A DNA stretch of 64,000 nt from Planctomycetia bacterium (GTDB taxonomy: Bacteria > Planctomycetota > Planctomycetia > Pirellulales > JACPPG01). The position numbers and the translations under genes were made by a program. The stretch lies in the NCBI GenBank assembly GCA_016191115.1, contig JACPPG010000034.1, positions 48,765-112,764 on the forward strand, given 5' to 3'. Shown piece by piece: positions 26,078 to 35,107 of this stretch. How positions within the stretch are numbered: position 1 is the stretch's first letter; each line of letters opens with the position of its first letter. The notes below the pieces were generated by a model. It saw only the letters and a list, made by a program, of their open reading frames with translations, did not search any database and was not told the origin of the DNA.

Positions 26078-28387
26078 TTGTCCTCCCGAAACCCCGACAG
26101 ACTGCTCGACCCCAACGACCCGACGTTGGGCTGGGACCTGCTCCTGGAGCGGGTCGAGGCGTTGGTGACTGCCTGGGAAGCCGCCACCGATCCGCCCAAC
26201 CTGAAGGACTTCCTTCCGGACAATCCCCCGGCGTTGCGCCGGCAGGCGCTGGTCGAGCTGATCAAGGTCGATCTCGAGTACCGCTGCCGGCAGCCCGACC
26301 ACGCCCGGCGCATCGAGCAATACCTCGATGAGTTTCCCGAGCTCACCGAGGGCGGGAAGTTGCCCTGCGACCTGATCTACGAGGAATACCACGTCCGCAA
26401 GCAGTCGGGCCAGCCGGTCGACGCGCGGGAGTACTTCGACCGGTTCCCGCGGCAAGCGTCCGAGCTGCGGCGACTATTGGGGCTGGAGTCGGCGCAAACG
26501 AGCACGTCGGTCCGTGGGATGGGAAGCGTCGAGGAGATCGACGTCGGCGGCAGTCTCGACGACTTCGATCTATTGACCCGACTTGGGCGAGGGGCCTTCG
26601 CCACGGTGTTCTTGGCCCGGCAGCGATCGATGCAGCGGATCGTGGCGCTCAAGGTTTCGTCGGACCGCGGGAGCGAGCCGCAAACGATGGCCGCGCTCGA
26701 TCACCCGAACATCGTGCGCGTGTTCGATCAGCGGTCGCTGCCCGACCGGAAGCTGCGGCTTTTGTACATGATGTATGTGCCCGGCTGCACGCTGCAGGCC
26801 GTCGTCGAGACGATCAAGAATCTGCCGCCGGCGATGCGCAACGGACAGCGGTTGCTGGAGGCAATCGACGAAGCGCTATTGAATCGCGGCGAGTCGCCCC
26901 CGTCGGATTCGCATTTGCGCTCCCGGTTGGCGGCGGCGACCTGGCCTCAGGCCGTGTGCTGGCTCGGTTCCCGGCTGGCCGCGGCACTCGACTATGCGCA
27001 CCGCCGCAGCGTGCTGCATCGCGACGTGAAGCCGGCCAACGTGATCGTCGCGGCCGACGGCACGCCGAAGCTGGTCGACTTCAATATCAGCTACTCGTCG
27101 AAGGTTGAGGGCACGTCGGCCGCGGCGTACTTCGGCGGCAGCCTGGCCTACATGTCGCCCGAGCAGCTCGAAGCGTGCAGCCCCGCCTTCCCGCGCGAGG
27201 CCGACGACCTGGATGGACGGAGCGACGTGTACTCGCTGGGCGTCGTGCTGTGGGAACTGCTGACGGGTCGGCGGCCGTTTCGCGACACGGATCCGTCGAG
27301 CGACTGGACGGCCACGGTGGGGAAGATGGTCCACCAGCGGCACGACGGCGTGTCGCAGGAGGCGATCGGACAGTTGCCGCGCGATTGCCCGGCGGGCGTC
27401 AAGCAGATCCTGCAGACGTGCCTGGCGGCTGACCGGGAAGAGCGCTTTGCGACCGCTGGGCAATTGTCGCGGCAGTTGGAATTGTCGCTGGCGCCGCACG
27501 TGCAGCGGCTGTTGCGGCCGCGCCCCGGCAGCATGCGCAACTGGGTCCGCCGCTATCCGCTCACGGCGATGTTTGCCGCGGGACTGTTGCCGAACATCGT
27601 GTTCAGTGTTCTGAACTTGCTGTACAACATTCGTGCGCTCTTCACGGAGTTGGGGAAATCGGTCGACGAAGTGCTGCACGACCCGGTCGTCGGGCTGGTC
27701 AACGGAGTGGCCTACGCCGTGGCCATCGGCATGCTTTTACCGCTTTCCTGGCCGGTGGTTCGAGCGGTGGCGCGCATCCACCGTGGCCAGCCTCAGCCGA
27801 GCGACCGCTTGCCGCGGTTGCGGAACCGCGCGCTGGTGCTGGCCGATTGGACCGCCGTCGTCAGCGTCGTCGAGTGGATGATCTCCGGGCTGATCTACCC
27901 GTCCTGGCTGATGCACGAAGTGCCGCCCGAGCGGTTCCCCACGGGGGCGGTGTACACGCATTTCATGGCGTCCCAACTGCTGTGCGGTCTGATGGCCGGG
28001 ACGCTGGCGTTCTTTTTGGTTTCCTTCCTGGCGGTTCGCGCGTACTACCCGACGCTCTTTCAGGCCGACCAGGAAGACCCGACGGCGCTCGATCGCGTTC
28101 GCAGCCTCGAGCGGCGGACGTGGGTGTACTTCATCCTGGCGGTGATCGTGCCGCCGCTGGCCGTGGTGGTGATGGTGCTCGTTCAACGCATGGAGCAGAC
28201 GGCCAAGGCGATGCCTCCCGAGGCCTTCGCGATCCTCGGCGGCGTCGGCCTGGTGAACTCGGCGCTCGTCTTCGTGCTGTTGCGCGCGGTGCAGAAGGCG
28301 ATCGGCGCCTTGTCGCTGGCCGTGAGCCCGCCCGGCACGGTCACCTTAGGCGGCGGGGAATCGGCGTCGGACTCCTTCTGGCGCTAG
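26078..28387 (+). CDS. Membrane serine/threonine protein kinase
   Basis: The start is a TTG at 26078 with CAGGAG eight bases upstream. An ATG at 25943 is in frame but lies inside the dispersed repeat. The protein has 769 residues. An N-terminal ~150-residue helical region typical of planctomycete kinases precedes the kinase domain: glycine loop LGRGAFATVFLA, VALKVS lysine, HRDVKPANVIV catalytic loop, LVDFNISY in place of the usual DFG, and YMSPEQLE. After the kinase domain come about six membrane segments (residues about 500-750) and no large extracytoplasmic domain. The DFN change keeps the metal-binding aspartate. Divergent from an ECF sigma factor gene, which suggests a signalling pair; this is inference. 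Confidence 0.9.
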   Translation: MSSRNPDRLLDPNDPTLGWDLLLERVEALVTAWEAATDPPNLKDFLPDNPPALRRQALVELIKVDLEYRCRQPDHARRIEQYLDEFPELTEGGKLPCDLIYEEYHVRKQSGQPVDAREYFDRFPRQASELRRLLGLESAQTSTSVRGMGSVEEIDVGGSLDDFDLLTRLGRGAFATVFLARQRSMQRIVALKVSSDRGSEPQTMAALDHPNIVRVFDQRSLPDRKLRLLYMMYVPGCTLQAVVETIKNLPPAMRNGQRLLEAIDEALLNRGESPPSDSHLRSRLAAATWPQAVCWLGSRLAAALDYAHRRSVLHRDVKPANVIVAADGTPKLVDFNISYSSKVEGTSAAAYFGGSLAYMSPEQLEACSPAFPREADDLDGRSDVYSLGVVLWELLTGRRPFRDTDPSSDWTATVGKMVHQRHDGVSQEAIGQLPRDCPAGVKQILQTCLAADREERFATAGQLSRQLELSLAPHVQRLLRPRPGSMRNWVRRYPLTAMFAAGLLPNIVFSVLNLLYNIRALFTELGKSVDEVLHDPVVGLVNGVAYAVAIGMLLPLSWPVVRAVARIHRGQPQPSDRLPRLRNRALVLADWTAVVSVVEWMISGLIYPSWLMHEVPPERFPTGAVYTHFMASQLLCGLMAGTLAFFLVSFLAVRAYYPTLFQADQEDPTALDRVRSLERRTWVYFILAVIVPPLAVVVMVLVQRMEQTAKAMPPEAFAILGGVGLVNSALVFVLLRAVQKAIGALSLAVSPPGTVTLGGGESASDSFWR

Positions 28388-28727
28388 TCGAAGCCGCAGG
28401 CGCTGCCAAAAGCGACGGGGAACCAGTCGAGTAGGAGAGGGGCGGTCGACTGCCTTCGTGGTTCGTCCGCTTTGTTGTGTGCGGCGAACGGCTGCGACTG
28501 GAAAAGCACCCCGAAGACGGCGCCGATTCAAGAGTGTCGAGGCGGGAGGTTTTGACGTGAGAAAAGGATGGGGAACTTGCGGGAGCGACCGGCCGAAAGC
28601 GGACTGCGGGAGCCTACTTCCAGCCGGTCACAGTTCTTCTTCTACCTTTCCCTTGCGTCGCACGCCGTCTCCGGGGGTGTATTGATAGGCCGATCGCGCC
28701 GGCAGGCGCGGGGGCCGATTCATGTCA
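28388..28727. other. Intergenic region between convergent genes
   Basis: Kinase and lpxI genes converge here. I see no open frame with a ribosome-binding site, no repeat from the families above and no clear terminator with a T-run. Confidence 0.5.
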
Positions 28728-29633
28728 TCATGCCGCGCGCTCGATCGCTGCCTCCGAAACGACGCCGTCGGCCACGGCCACGATCGACAGGCCGTGATCG
28801 TCGGCGAACCGCGCGACTTCCGCCTGGTCGATGACGATCGTCCGGTCGGCCTCGATCGCCAGGCACCCGGCGCCGGCTTCGACCATCGTCTGCAGAGTGC
28901 CCAGGCCGATCGTGGGCACGTCGAACCGCATGTCCTGCCGTGGCTTGGCGACTTTGACGACCGTAAAGCCGCCCGCCGCGCACAGCCGGCCGGCGCGGCG
29001 GATGCACTCGTCGGTCCCTTCGATCGCCTCGACCGCCAGCGTGGCCTGCCCTTTCACGGCGACGCTCTGCCCGATGTCCAAACGGCCCATCTCCTTGGCC
29101 GCGATCCAACCGAACTCGATGTCCTTGGCCTGGGCCCGCGAGGGCGCCCGGCGCGTCAACTGTCCTCGTTTCACGAGTAGCTCCGGCAAAAAATCCGTGG
29201 CTGCCGCGAACGCGATCTGGTCGCGGGCAAATTCGTCGACAATCGCCACCAGCAGCGTGTCGTCCTTGCGGTCTTTCTTCATGCTGGCGAAGTGCGGGAA
29301 GAAGCAACGCACGGCCCGCCAGTCCGGCAAGTGCTTGAACCAGATCCACGGCTGAAACAAAAGGAACTTGTGGATCTTGCCGGCCATGGTGACGTGCTTG
29401 ACGCCGTGGCGGCGGAAATAGCGGATGGCGCGGCCGATCTTGGCCAGCCCGACCCAGTCGAAGTCGTGGCACACCGCGGCCAATCGCGGATCGGCATGCC
29501 CCTTCACGCCCAGGCAGAAGACTTCGTAGCCTTGTCCCTGCAAGGCCTCGGCGATCACCACGGGATAGCGTCCCCACCCGGCCAACAGGCCGATCTTTCG
29601 CGGTTCCGACATTGTGGACGCTTCTGCGGTCAT
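28728..29633 (-). CDS. lpxI: UDP-2,3-diacylglucosamine pyrophosphatase LpxI
   Basis: LpxI (DUF1009 family) hydrolyses UDP-2,3-diacylglucosamine to lipid X in lipid A synthesis; it replaces the unrelated LpxH. The protein has about 301 residues (294 from the in-frame ATG at 29612). Family features are GLLAGWGRYPVVIAEAL at the N-terminus, KHVTMAGKIHK near residue 80, and C-terminal GTDECIRRAG, MRFDVPTIGLGTLQTM and AGCLAIEADRTIVID. It lies downstream of lpxD on the same strand, but a 101-bp MITE-like element separates them. The presence of lpxD and lpxI supports a lipid-A-bearing outer membrane. Confidence 0.92.
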   Translation of the reverse strand: MTAEASTMSEPRKIGLLAGWGRYPVVIAEALQGQGYEVFCLGVKGHADPRLAAVCHDFDWVGLAKIGRAIRYFRRHGVKHVTMAGKIHKFLLFQPWIWFKHLPDWRAVRCFFPHFASMKKDRKDDTLLVAIVDEFARDQIAFAAATDFLPELLVKRGQLTRRAPSRAQAKDIEFGWIAAKEMGRLDIGQSVAVKGQATLAVEAIEGTDECIRRAGRLCAAGGFTVVKVAKPRQDMRFDVPTIGLGTLQTMVEAGAGCLAIEADRTIVIDQAEVARFADDHGLSIVAVADGVVSEAAIERAA

Positions 29634-29667
29634 TTCTTACGTCAAGACGAGGACGGTGAACCACTAA

Positions 29668-29768
29668 GGATCGACCGAAAAATAACTTCTCCTCAATACC
29701 CTCGCCCCTTGCGGGAGAGGGCACCCGTGAGGGATCAGAGAATCAGGAAGTTATTTTTCGGTCGATCC
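29668..29768. mobile_element. 101-bp MITE-like element, copy 1
   Basis: The ends are 22-bp perfect inverted repeats (29668-29689 and 29747-29768, starting GGATCGACCGAAAAATAACT). TAA occurs on both sides. Removing the element and one TAA restores CCACTAAGGCACGAAGGCCACGAAG, a repeat-like sequence, which marks a clean insertion with a 3-bp target duplication. There is no coding capacity. It lies between lpxD and lpxI. Confidence 0.88.
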
Positions 29769-29912
29769 TAAGGCACGAAGGCCACGAAGAAGATGAAGAG
29801 GAGCTGGGTCGTACCCGGCCAATGAGCAAGGGTATTAGCCTTCTTCTACTTCTACTTCTACCTCCGCTTCCCCTTTGTGCTCTTCGTGCCTTTGTGGTTT
29901 TCTTTCGTATCT

Positions 29913-30965
29913 TCAGGCGGCCTTCGATTCGCCCTGGCCGGCGGCGCGCTGCAGCGCATCGACCGCCGCTTGCAGGGCTTTGATCTGGCGGCGCAGCTCG
30001 GGCAGCTTGGCGATCGCGGCCTGCTTCACTTTCTGCTCGCGCTCCTCGGTGGCCGGGATGCCGATCACGCGCGTTCCTTCCGGCACGTCGTTCGACACGC
30101 CGGCCTTGGCGCCCAGCACGGCGCCGCGCCCGATGTGCACGTGATCGCGGACACCGACCTGCCCGGCCATGACGACGTAGTCGCCCGTCGTGGTGCTGCC
30201 GGCGATGCCGACTTGCGAGCAGAGCATGTTGTGCCGGCCGATGCGGCAGTTGTGAGCGACCATCACCAGGTTGTCGATTTTCGTGCCTTCGCCGATCACG
30301 GTTGGCCCGTAGGTGCCGCGATCGATAGTCGAGCCCGCGCCGACCTCGACGTCCGGGCCGATTTCGACCCAGCCGAATTGCGAGGAAAGCTGGTGCCGGC
30401 CGTCGATGAACTTGTAGCCGAAGCCGTGTGCCCCGAGCACGGCTCCGGCATGAACGACCGAGCGCGGACCGACGACGGTGTCCTCGTATAGGACCGCGTT
30501 GGGATAGATCGTGACGCCCTGTCCGATCTTGCAGCCGGCCATGACGTGTACGCCGGCGTGGACGGTCGAGCCCGGACCGATCTCGACATCGTCGGCGATC
30601 GTTACGCCCGGGTGCACGTCGACGTCGGCGCCCAGTCGGGCCGACTGGCTGACCGTGGCCTTGGAGCTGATGCCGATGCGGCGCGCCACGCGCGGCGGGC
30701 GGAAGAGCGTGATGAGCCGCGAAAAAGTGGCGTGAATGTCGTCCACTTCGATCGTGGGCAGCCGCTCGCAGGTGACGCCGCGCGGGACGATGGCCGCCGC
30801 GGCCTCGACTGGTCCTAAGCGGGCCGCCTTCTCGGCGGTGTCCACGAGCGTGATGTCGCCCGGCTTCGCGTCGGCGAGCACGGCGGCGCCGTCGATCGAT
30901 ATTCGGCCGTCGCCGACTAGTTGTCCGTCGACCATCTCCGCAATTTGAGCCAGGCTGTAACCCAT
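29913..30965 (-). CDS. lpxD: UDP-3-O-acylglucosamine N-acyltransferase LpxD
   Basis: LpxD adds the second, N-linked acyl chain to UDP-3-O-acylglucosamine in lipid A synthesis. The protein has 350 residues from ATG 30965, with AAAGGA at a suitable distance; the frame remains open upstream without family similarity. The N-terminal uridine-binding domain ([17 protein letters not shown]) leads into a long left-handed beta helix of hexapeptide repeats. [13 protein letters not shown] and the catalytic histidine in [12 protein letters not shown] lie within it. A C-terminal helix follows ([20 protein letters not shown]). It is part of the minus-strand block dxr, rseP, HAD, lpxD, lpxI, similar to the envelope clusters of many Gram-negative bacteria. 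Confidence 0.94.
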   Translation of the reverse strand: MGYSLAQIAEMVDGQLVGDGRISIDGAAVLADAKPGDITLVDTAEKAARLGPVEAAAAIVPRGVTCERLPTIEVDDIHATFSRLITLFRPPRVARRIGISSKATVSQSARLGADVDVHPGVTIADDVEIGPGSTVHAGVHVMAGCKIGQGVTIYPNAVLYEDTVVGPRSVVHAGAVLGAHGFGYKFIDGRHQLSSQFGWVEIGPDVEVGAGSTIDRGTYGPTVIGEGTKIDNLVMVAHNCRIGRHNMLCSQVGIAGSTTTGDYVVMAGQVGVRDHVHIGRGAVLGAKAGVSNDVPEGTRVIGIPATEEREQKVKQAAIAKLPELRRQIKALQAAVDALQRAAGQGESKAA

Positions 30966-31100
30966 CGATCGGAATCCTTTCCGGCCCGCTCGTGGGCGAA
31001 TCATTTCCGGCGGCGTGCTAGCAGCGGAACGTCGCGTCCTGCGAGGGCGTGGCATGCTACCGCGACCGTCGAAACCGGACAAGAGCGGTGCGCGAAAGGT

Positions 31101-31239
31101 CAGGGCCGTTCACAGATTCAAGCTTGCCGGCGGCGCACCGGCGGGAAAGTGGGACAGGCACCGAGACGCAACGTTGGTCTGAAAGGACTTGCGCTGTTTA
31201 TGCTCGGAGCCAGTCCCATTTTCCCGCCTCGCCATTTTG
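31101..31239 (-). repeat. 134-bp structured dispersed repeat, copy 2 (inverted)
   Basis: This copy is in the opposite orientation to copies 1, 3 and 4. It lacks the first ~14 bases of the element (the end now at 31239) and shares with copy 4 an extra ~19-bp tail (31101-31119). It overlaps the 3' end of the HAD gene. Confidence 0.88.
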
Positions 31240-31905
31240 CGATCCGATGGCGACCGACTCGTTATGGCTCTCGGCGCGGTCCACGAGCACCGCCTGCCAA
31301 CCCGCGGCCAGGGCGGCCCGATAGTCGTTTTCCAAGTCGTCCCCCACGAGCATCAGCTCGGCGGGCGTTAGCCCCAACCGCTCCTCGATGGCGGCAAAGA
31401 ACGCTTGGCCCGGCTTTCGCCAGCCCACCTGCGACGAGACAAAGACGTGCGGGCACGCGGCCAAGGGCTCGGTGGCCCGGCAGATAGCGATCAACCGGTC
31501 GTCGAAGTTCGAGGCGATTCCTACCGTGACCCCGGCCCCGGCCAGCCGCTGCCAGGAGCTCGCGGCGTCGTCGAACAGGCGAAAACTCGCGGGGCTGGCA
31601 AAATGCTGCCACAGATCGGCGAAGATCGCATCGACGCTGGCCTCGCCCGCGAACACGTCGGCCACGATCTGCCGCCACCGGTCGACCTCGCGCGCCTGGC
31701 ACGTGCGATTCGCGTGCAGGCGCCGATCCAGCTCGTCCTGCCGGGCCACGGCGTGCTGGAAGCGGCAGCCGGCTTCGCCGTCGTCAAGCATCGCGCCGTG
31801 GCGCCTCCCGGCGGCCGCGTAGGCCACGGCCACCGCCGGTTCGGGCCGCAAAAGCGTGCCCACGGCGTCGAACAGGACGGCGCGAACTTGTCTCCGGAAA
31901 ATCAC
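31198..31905 (-). CDS. HAD superfamily hydrolase (HDHD3/REG-2-like)
   Basis: The protein has 235 residues. The start is a GTG at 31905 that overlaps the rseP stop (GTGA), so translation is probably coupled. Motif I is LFDAVGT, with the nucleophile aspartate but valine instead of the second acid, as in REG-2-like members. Motif II lies in VTVGIASNFDD, the lysine in GWRKPG, and motif IV is GDDLENDYRAA. These enzymes are usually small-molecule phosphatases; the substrate is unknown. The last ~14 residues (through the stop) are encoded by the dispersed repeat copy at 31101-31239, so the native C-terminus has been replaced or extended. Confidence 0.85.
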   Translation of the reverse strand: MIFRRQVRAVLFDAVGTLLRPEPAVAVAYAAAGRRHGAMLDDGEAGCRFQHAVARQDELDRRLHANRTCQAREVDRWRQIVADVFAGEASVDAIFADLWQHFASPASFRLFDDAASSWQRLAGAGVTVGIASNFDDRLIAICRATEPLAACPHVFVSSQVGWRKPGQAFFAAIEERLGLTPAELMLVGDDLENDYRAALAAGWQAVLVDRAESHNESVAIGSQNGEAGKWDWLRA

Positions 31906-33959
31906 GGTGTGCGGGAAATGAGTCCCAGGTCGAGCATGAACACGAATGTCATCAACCCGATGATGAAGAAAAATCCCGCGTAGTGGAACGCCAGGATAAT
32001 GCGCTCGCTGGCTGGCTTTCCGCGAATCCCTTCGTAAATCAAAAACACCATATGGCCGCCGTCCAAGAGCGGAATGGGCAGAAAATTGAGGACGGCCAGG
32101 TTGGCGCTCAGCATGGTGAGGAAGATCAGCAAGTCCGAGAAACCGCTGCTCGCCGAGTAATAGGCCACATTGAGTATCCCCAACGGCCCGGACATCCCCT
32201 TGGGCGAGATCTGCGTGCCGATCTTGCTGAGAAAGCGGTAAACCTGGGTGACGGATTCGACCGTTTCATCGGCGCCCAGTTGCGCCGCCTCGAGCGCCGA
32301 GGTGGCACGGCGATCCTTGAACATCGGCTCGAAGTTGAGTCCACGGTCCGGATTGAACTCCGTCCGAGACAACTCCGGCTTGAGTGTCATCGTGGAATTG
32401 TCCGCGAGGGTCAACGTGACGGTCGTGTCCGGCAACGTCATTTGCAGGAGTTCGCACACAGCAGTCCAATTGGGCGCGTCGGGGCCCAGCGGCAGGGTTT
32501 TTGCCTTGCGCAGCGCGGCGCCTTTTCGCGTTTCGGCATCTTCCGGTGGAGTAAGCGTCGCGGACACGACAGTGGCACCGGGCTTGATCCCCGCCCGCCC
32601 CGCAGGGCCATCGGCGACAACTTCCGCGACTCGGTTCGTCACTTCGAAGGCGACCCCCATGCCGTTGAGCGCCGCGGGAACCTTGGCCTCGGGAATCGGC
32701 GTCACGTCGTAGGGTGAGCGAAGGGCAATGGATCTGTCGAGCGATTGGTCGCCGCGCCGCACCGTAACCGTGATGGTATCGCCCGCGCGTGCCGCCAGCC
32801 GCGCGGCAAGCGTCTCGGGGTTTCCAATCGCCTGACCGTCGATCCGCTCGAGAACGTCCCCTTTTTCAATCTCGGCCGCGGCCGCGGGAGACTCCTTTTG
32901 CACGGCGACGATGGGCCCGATCTCCATCACCAGACCGAGTTGCTTCAGGGGCCGTGGCGGCAAGTCGATCAGAACGTCCGAAGTTCCCGCTTCGGTCGTA
33001 CGCCGAACCGTGATACTCAGCGAATCGGCATGGGTAGCCATCGCTCGGTCGACGTCGGTGTAACTGGCAACCGGGCGGCCATCGATGGCGACAATGACGT
33101 CGCCCTTCTTCAGCTTGTCGCCCGCGCCCTCGGCCGGCATGGCCGGCAAAACGGGCGGGTCGGCGAGCGTCGTCGTTTCGGGCACGCCAATTCCCACGCG
33201 CGGCGCCAGACCAATTTTCTCCGGAACAATGGTGAAGTGCAGCAGATCCGGTTGACCTTCCCGCCTTACGACGAACGGCACTCCCTGCTCAATGTTGTTG
33301 CCCAGGACAACGCCACTCTTCAAATCGCGGAAGCGAGGGTTCCGCACGTTGCCGATCTGTACCACCTCGTCTCCCGGGCGCAGCCCGACTTTCCAAGCCG
33401 GGCTTCCGGGAAGGACGCTCCCGACCACGCAGGGAACCTCTTTGACCCCGATGCCGTAGGCGACCATCGCCATGGCGAAGGCGAAGATCACGTTCATGAT
33501 CACGCCCGCCGAGATGATCGCCATCCGCTTCGGAACGCTCTTGGCCAGGTAGCTGCGCGGGTCGAAGATCGAGGTCTCCGGCGCGGGTTCGCCCCCTGCC
33601 GGCGCGGCGCCAGCCGGTGCGCCGTGGGAAATGCGCGCTCGCTCCAGCTCCTCGGCCGCTTTGACCGGGTTATCCTCCTGCCCCAGCATCTTCACGTACC
33701 CGCCCAGGGGCAGAATGCCGATACCGTACTCGGTCTCGCCCCATTGGAAGCGGGCCAGCTTGAGGCCGAAGATGTCGAAGCCCAGGTAGAACTTCTCGCA
33801 CTTCACGCCGCAGGCCTTGGCCACGAGGAAGTGCCCCAGCTCGTGAACGAAGATCACCATGCCCAGCCCCACGGCCACTTGGGCGATGAGTCCCCAGTTG
33901 TACAAATCAAAGAGCCAGCCGAAGCTCATGGCCACAAGCGGTCCTAAGTGCATACCCAA
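31902..33959 (-). CDS. rseP: RIP site-2 metalloprotease RseP, enlarged
   Basis: Inner-membrane zinc protease that cuts transmembrane segments, such as anti-sigma factors or signal peptides. The start is a TTG at 33959 with AGGAGG seven bases upstream, inside the dxr 3' end. The protein has 685 residues versus about 450 in E. coli. HELGH lies near residue 40 in the first helix and NFLPIPLLDGGH near residue 630. GYVKMLGQEDNP is the usual beta hairpin. Between them, four PDZ-like segments can be read, near residues 180, 280, 355 and 450. The usual number is two. Next to dxr and lpxD, as in the classical envelope-stress cluster. Confidence 0.92.
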   Translation of the reverse strand: MGMHLGPLVAMSFGWLFDLYNWGLIAQVAVGLGMVIFVHELGHFLVAKACGVKCEKFYLGFDIFGLKLARFQWGETEYGIGILPLGGYVKMLGQEDNPVKAAEELERARISHGAPAGAAPAGGEPAPETSIFDPRSYLAKSVPKRMAIISAGVIMNVIFAFAMAMVAYGIGVKEVPCVVGSVLPGSPAWKVGLRPGDEVVQIGNVRNPRFRDLKSGVVLGNNIEQGVPFVVRREGQPDLLHFTIVPEKIGLAPRVGIGVPETTTLADPPVLPAMPAEGAGDKLKKGDVIVAIDGRPVASYTDVDRAMATHADSLSITVRRTTEAGTSDVLIDLPPRPLKQLGLVMEIGPIVAVQKESPAAAAEIEKGDVLERIDGQAIGNPETLAARLAARAGDTITVTVRRGDQSLDRSIALRSPYDVTPIPEAKVPAALNGMGVAFEVTNRVAEVVADGPAGRAGIKPGATVVSATLTPPEDAETRKGAALRKAKTLPLGPDAPNWTAVCELLQMTLPDTTVTLTLADNSTMTLKPELSRTEFNPDRGLNFEPMFKDRRATSALEAAQLGADETVESVTQVYRFLSKIGTQISPKGMSGPLGILNVAYYSASSGFSDLLIFLTMLSANLAVLNFLPIPLLDGGHMVFLIYEGIRGKPASERIILAFHYAGFFFIIGLMTFVFMLDLGLISRTP

Positions 33960-35107
33960 CGTGATACCTCCTGACGGGCCCAGCCATCGAGCCGGATGAG
34001 ATCATCCAAGGTCGGGCTGGGATCGAAATCGTGATGTTGCAAAACGTCGCGGCAGGCCGGCACGATGTCGCCAAAGGCCAGCTCGCCCTTCAAGAACCCG
34101 GCCACCGCTGCCTCGTTGGCCGCGTTCAGCACGGCCCCGGTCGTGCCGCCGGCGCGGGCCACCTCCCGCCCTAATTCTAGGGCCGGAAAGCGCTGCGCGT
34201 CGGCCGGCTCGAAAGTGAGCTCGATATTCCGCCTCCAATCCATCCGCTCCGCCACGCCCGGCGACCGGCGGGGGTACTCAAGCGCGTACTGGATCGGCAA
34301 TTTCATATCGGGCGGGCTCAACTGGGCCACCACCGAACCATCGACAAACTCCACCATCGAATGCACCATCGACTGCGGATGGATCATCACCTCGATCTGG
34401 TCCACGTCCAATTGGAACAGCCAGCGGGCTTCGATGATCTCTAGCGCCTTGTTCATCATCGTGGCCGAGTCGATCGTGATCTTCGGGCCCATGTCCCACG
34501 TCGGGTGCGCGAGGGCCTCTTCGATGGTGACGTGAGCCAATTGCTCGCTTGTGTGGTTCCGGAACGGTCCCCCGCTGGCCGTCAGCACGATCCGCCGCAC
34601 GTCCTCGCGGCGCCCTGCCTGCATGGCTTGAAAGACGGCGCTATGCTCGCTGTCGACCGGCAGAATCCGGGCGCCGCGCCGGGCGGCCAGGTCCATCACC
34701 AGCGGGCCGGCCACGACCAGCGTCTCCTTGTTCGCAAGTGCTATCATCTTTCCGGCCGCGATCGCGGCCCACGTGCTGCGTAACCCGGCGCTACCCACAA
34801 TCGCGGCCAGCACCACGTCGATCTCGACCCGGGCGACGATTTCTTCCAAGGCCTTGGGGCCGACGACCAATTCGGTCCCCGCCGGCAAATCACTCCAATC
34901 CTGCCGGCTCGCCGCCTCGCCATCGGTGACCACCACAAATCGGGGGCGGCATTCGACCGCTTGCTGGGCCAACAGGGCCGTCCGCGAGTGAGCGCTTAAC
35001 GCCACCGCCCGCAGACGCCCCCCGGACGCCGCGATCACCGCCAGCGTGCTACGGCCTACGCTGCCAGTCGATCCGAGCACGGCGATGTCGGTTACGCGGT
35101 CCGTCAT
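33944..35107 (-). CDS. dxr: 1-deoxy-D-xylulose 5-phosphate reductoisomerase
   Basis: Dxr makes methylerythritol phosphate, the first committed step of the MEP isoprenoid pathway, with NADPH. The protein has 387 residues, the normal length. The N-terminal NADPH fold shows VLGSTGSVGRSTLAV. Substrate and metal motifs are LANKETLVVAG, PVDSEHSAVFQ, LTASGGPFRN, and TWDMGPKITIDSATMMNKALE (given by its core MGPKITIDSATM). The stop lies 16 bp inside rseP, so the two are cotranscribed and probably translationally coupled. Confidence 0.96.
   Translation of the reverse strand: MTDRVTDIAVLGSTGSVGRSTLAVIAASGGRLRAVALSAHSRTALLAQQAVECRPRFVVVTDGEAASRQDWSDLPAGTELVVGPKALEEIVARVEIDVVLAAIVGSAGLRSTWAAIAAGKMIALANKETLVVAGPLVMDLAARRGARILPVDSEHSAVFQAMQAGRREDVRRIVLTASGGPFRNHTSEQLAHVTIEEALAHPTWDMGPKITIDSATMMNKALEIIEARWLFQLDVDQIEVMIHPQSMVHSMVEFVDGSVVAQLSPPDMKLPIQYALEYPRRSPGVAERMDWRRNIELTFEPADAQRFPALELGREVARAGGTTGAVLNAANEAAVAGFLKGELAFGDIVPACRDVLQHHDFDPSPTLDDLIRLDGWARQEVSRWVCT

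Noticed and set aside
28720..29724. Long frame overlapping lpxI and running into the MITE
   Set aside because: Out of frame with lpxI; its first residues are translated MITE sequence.
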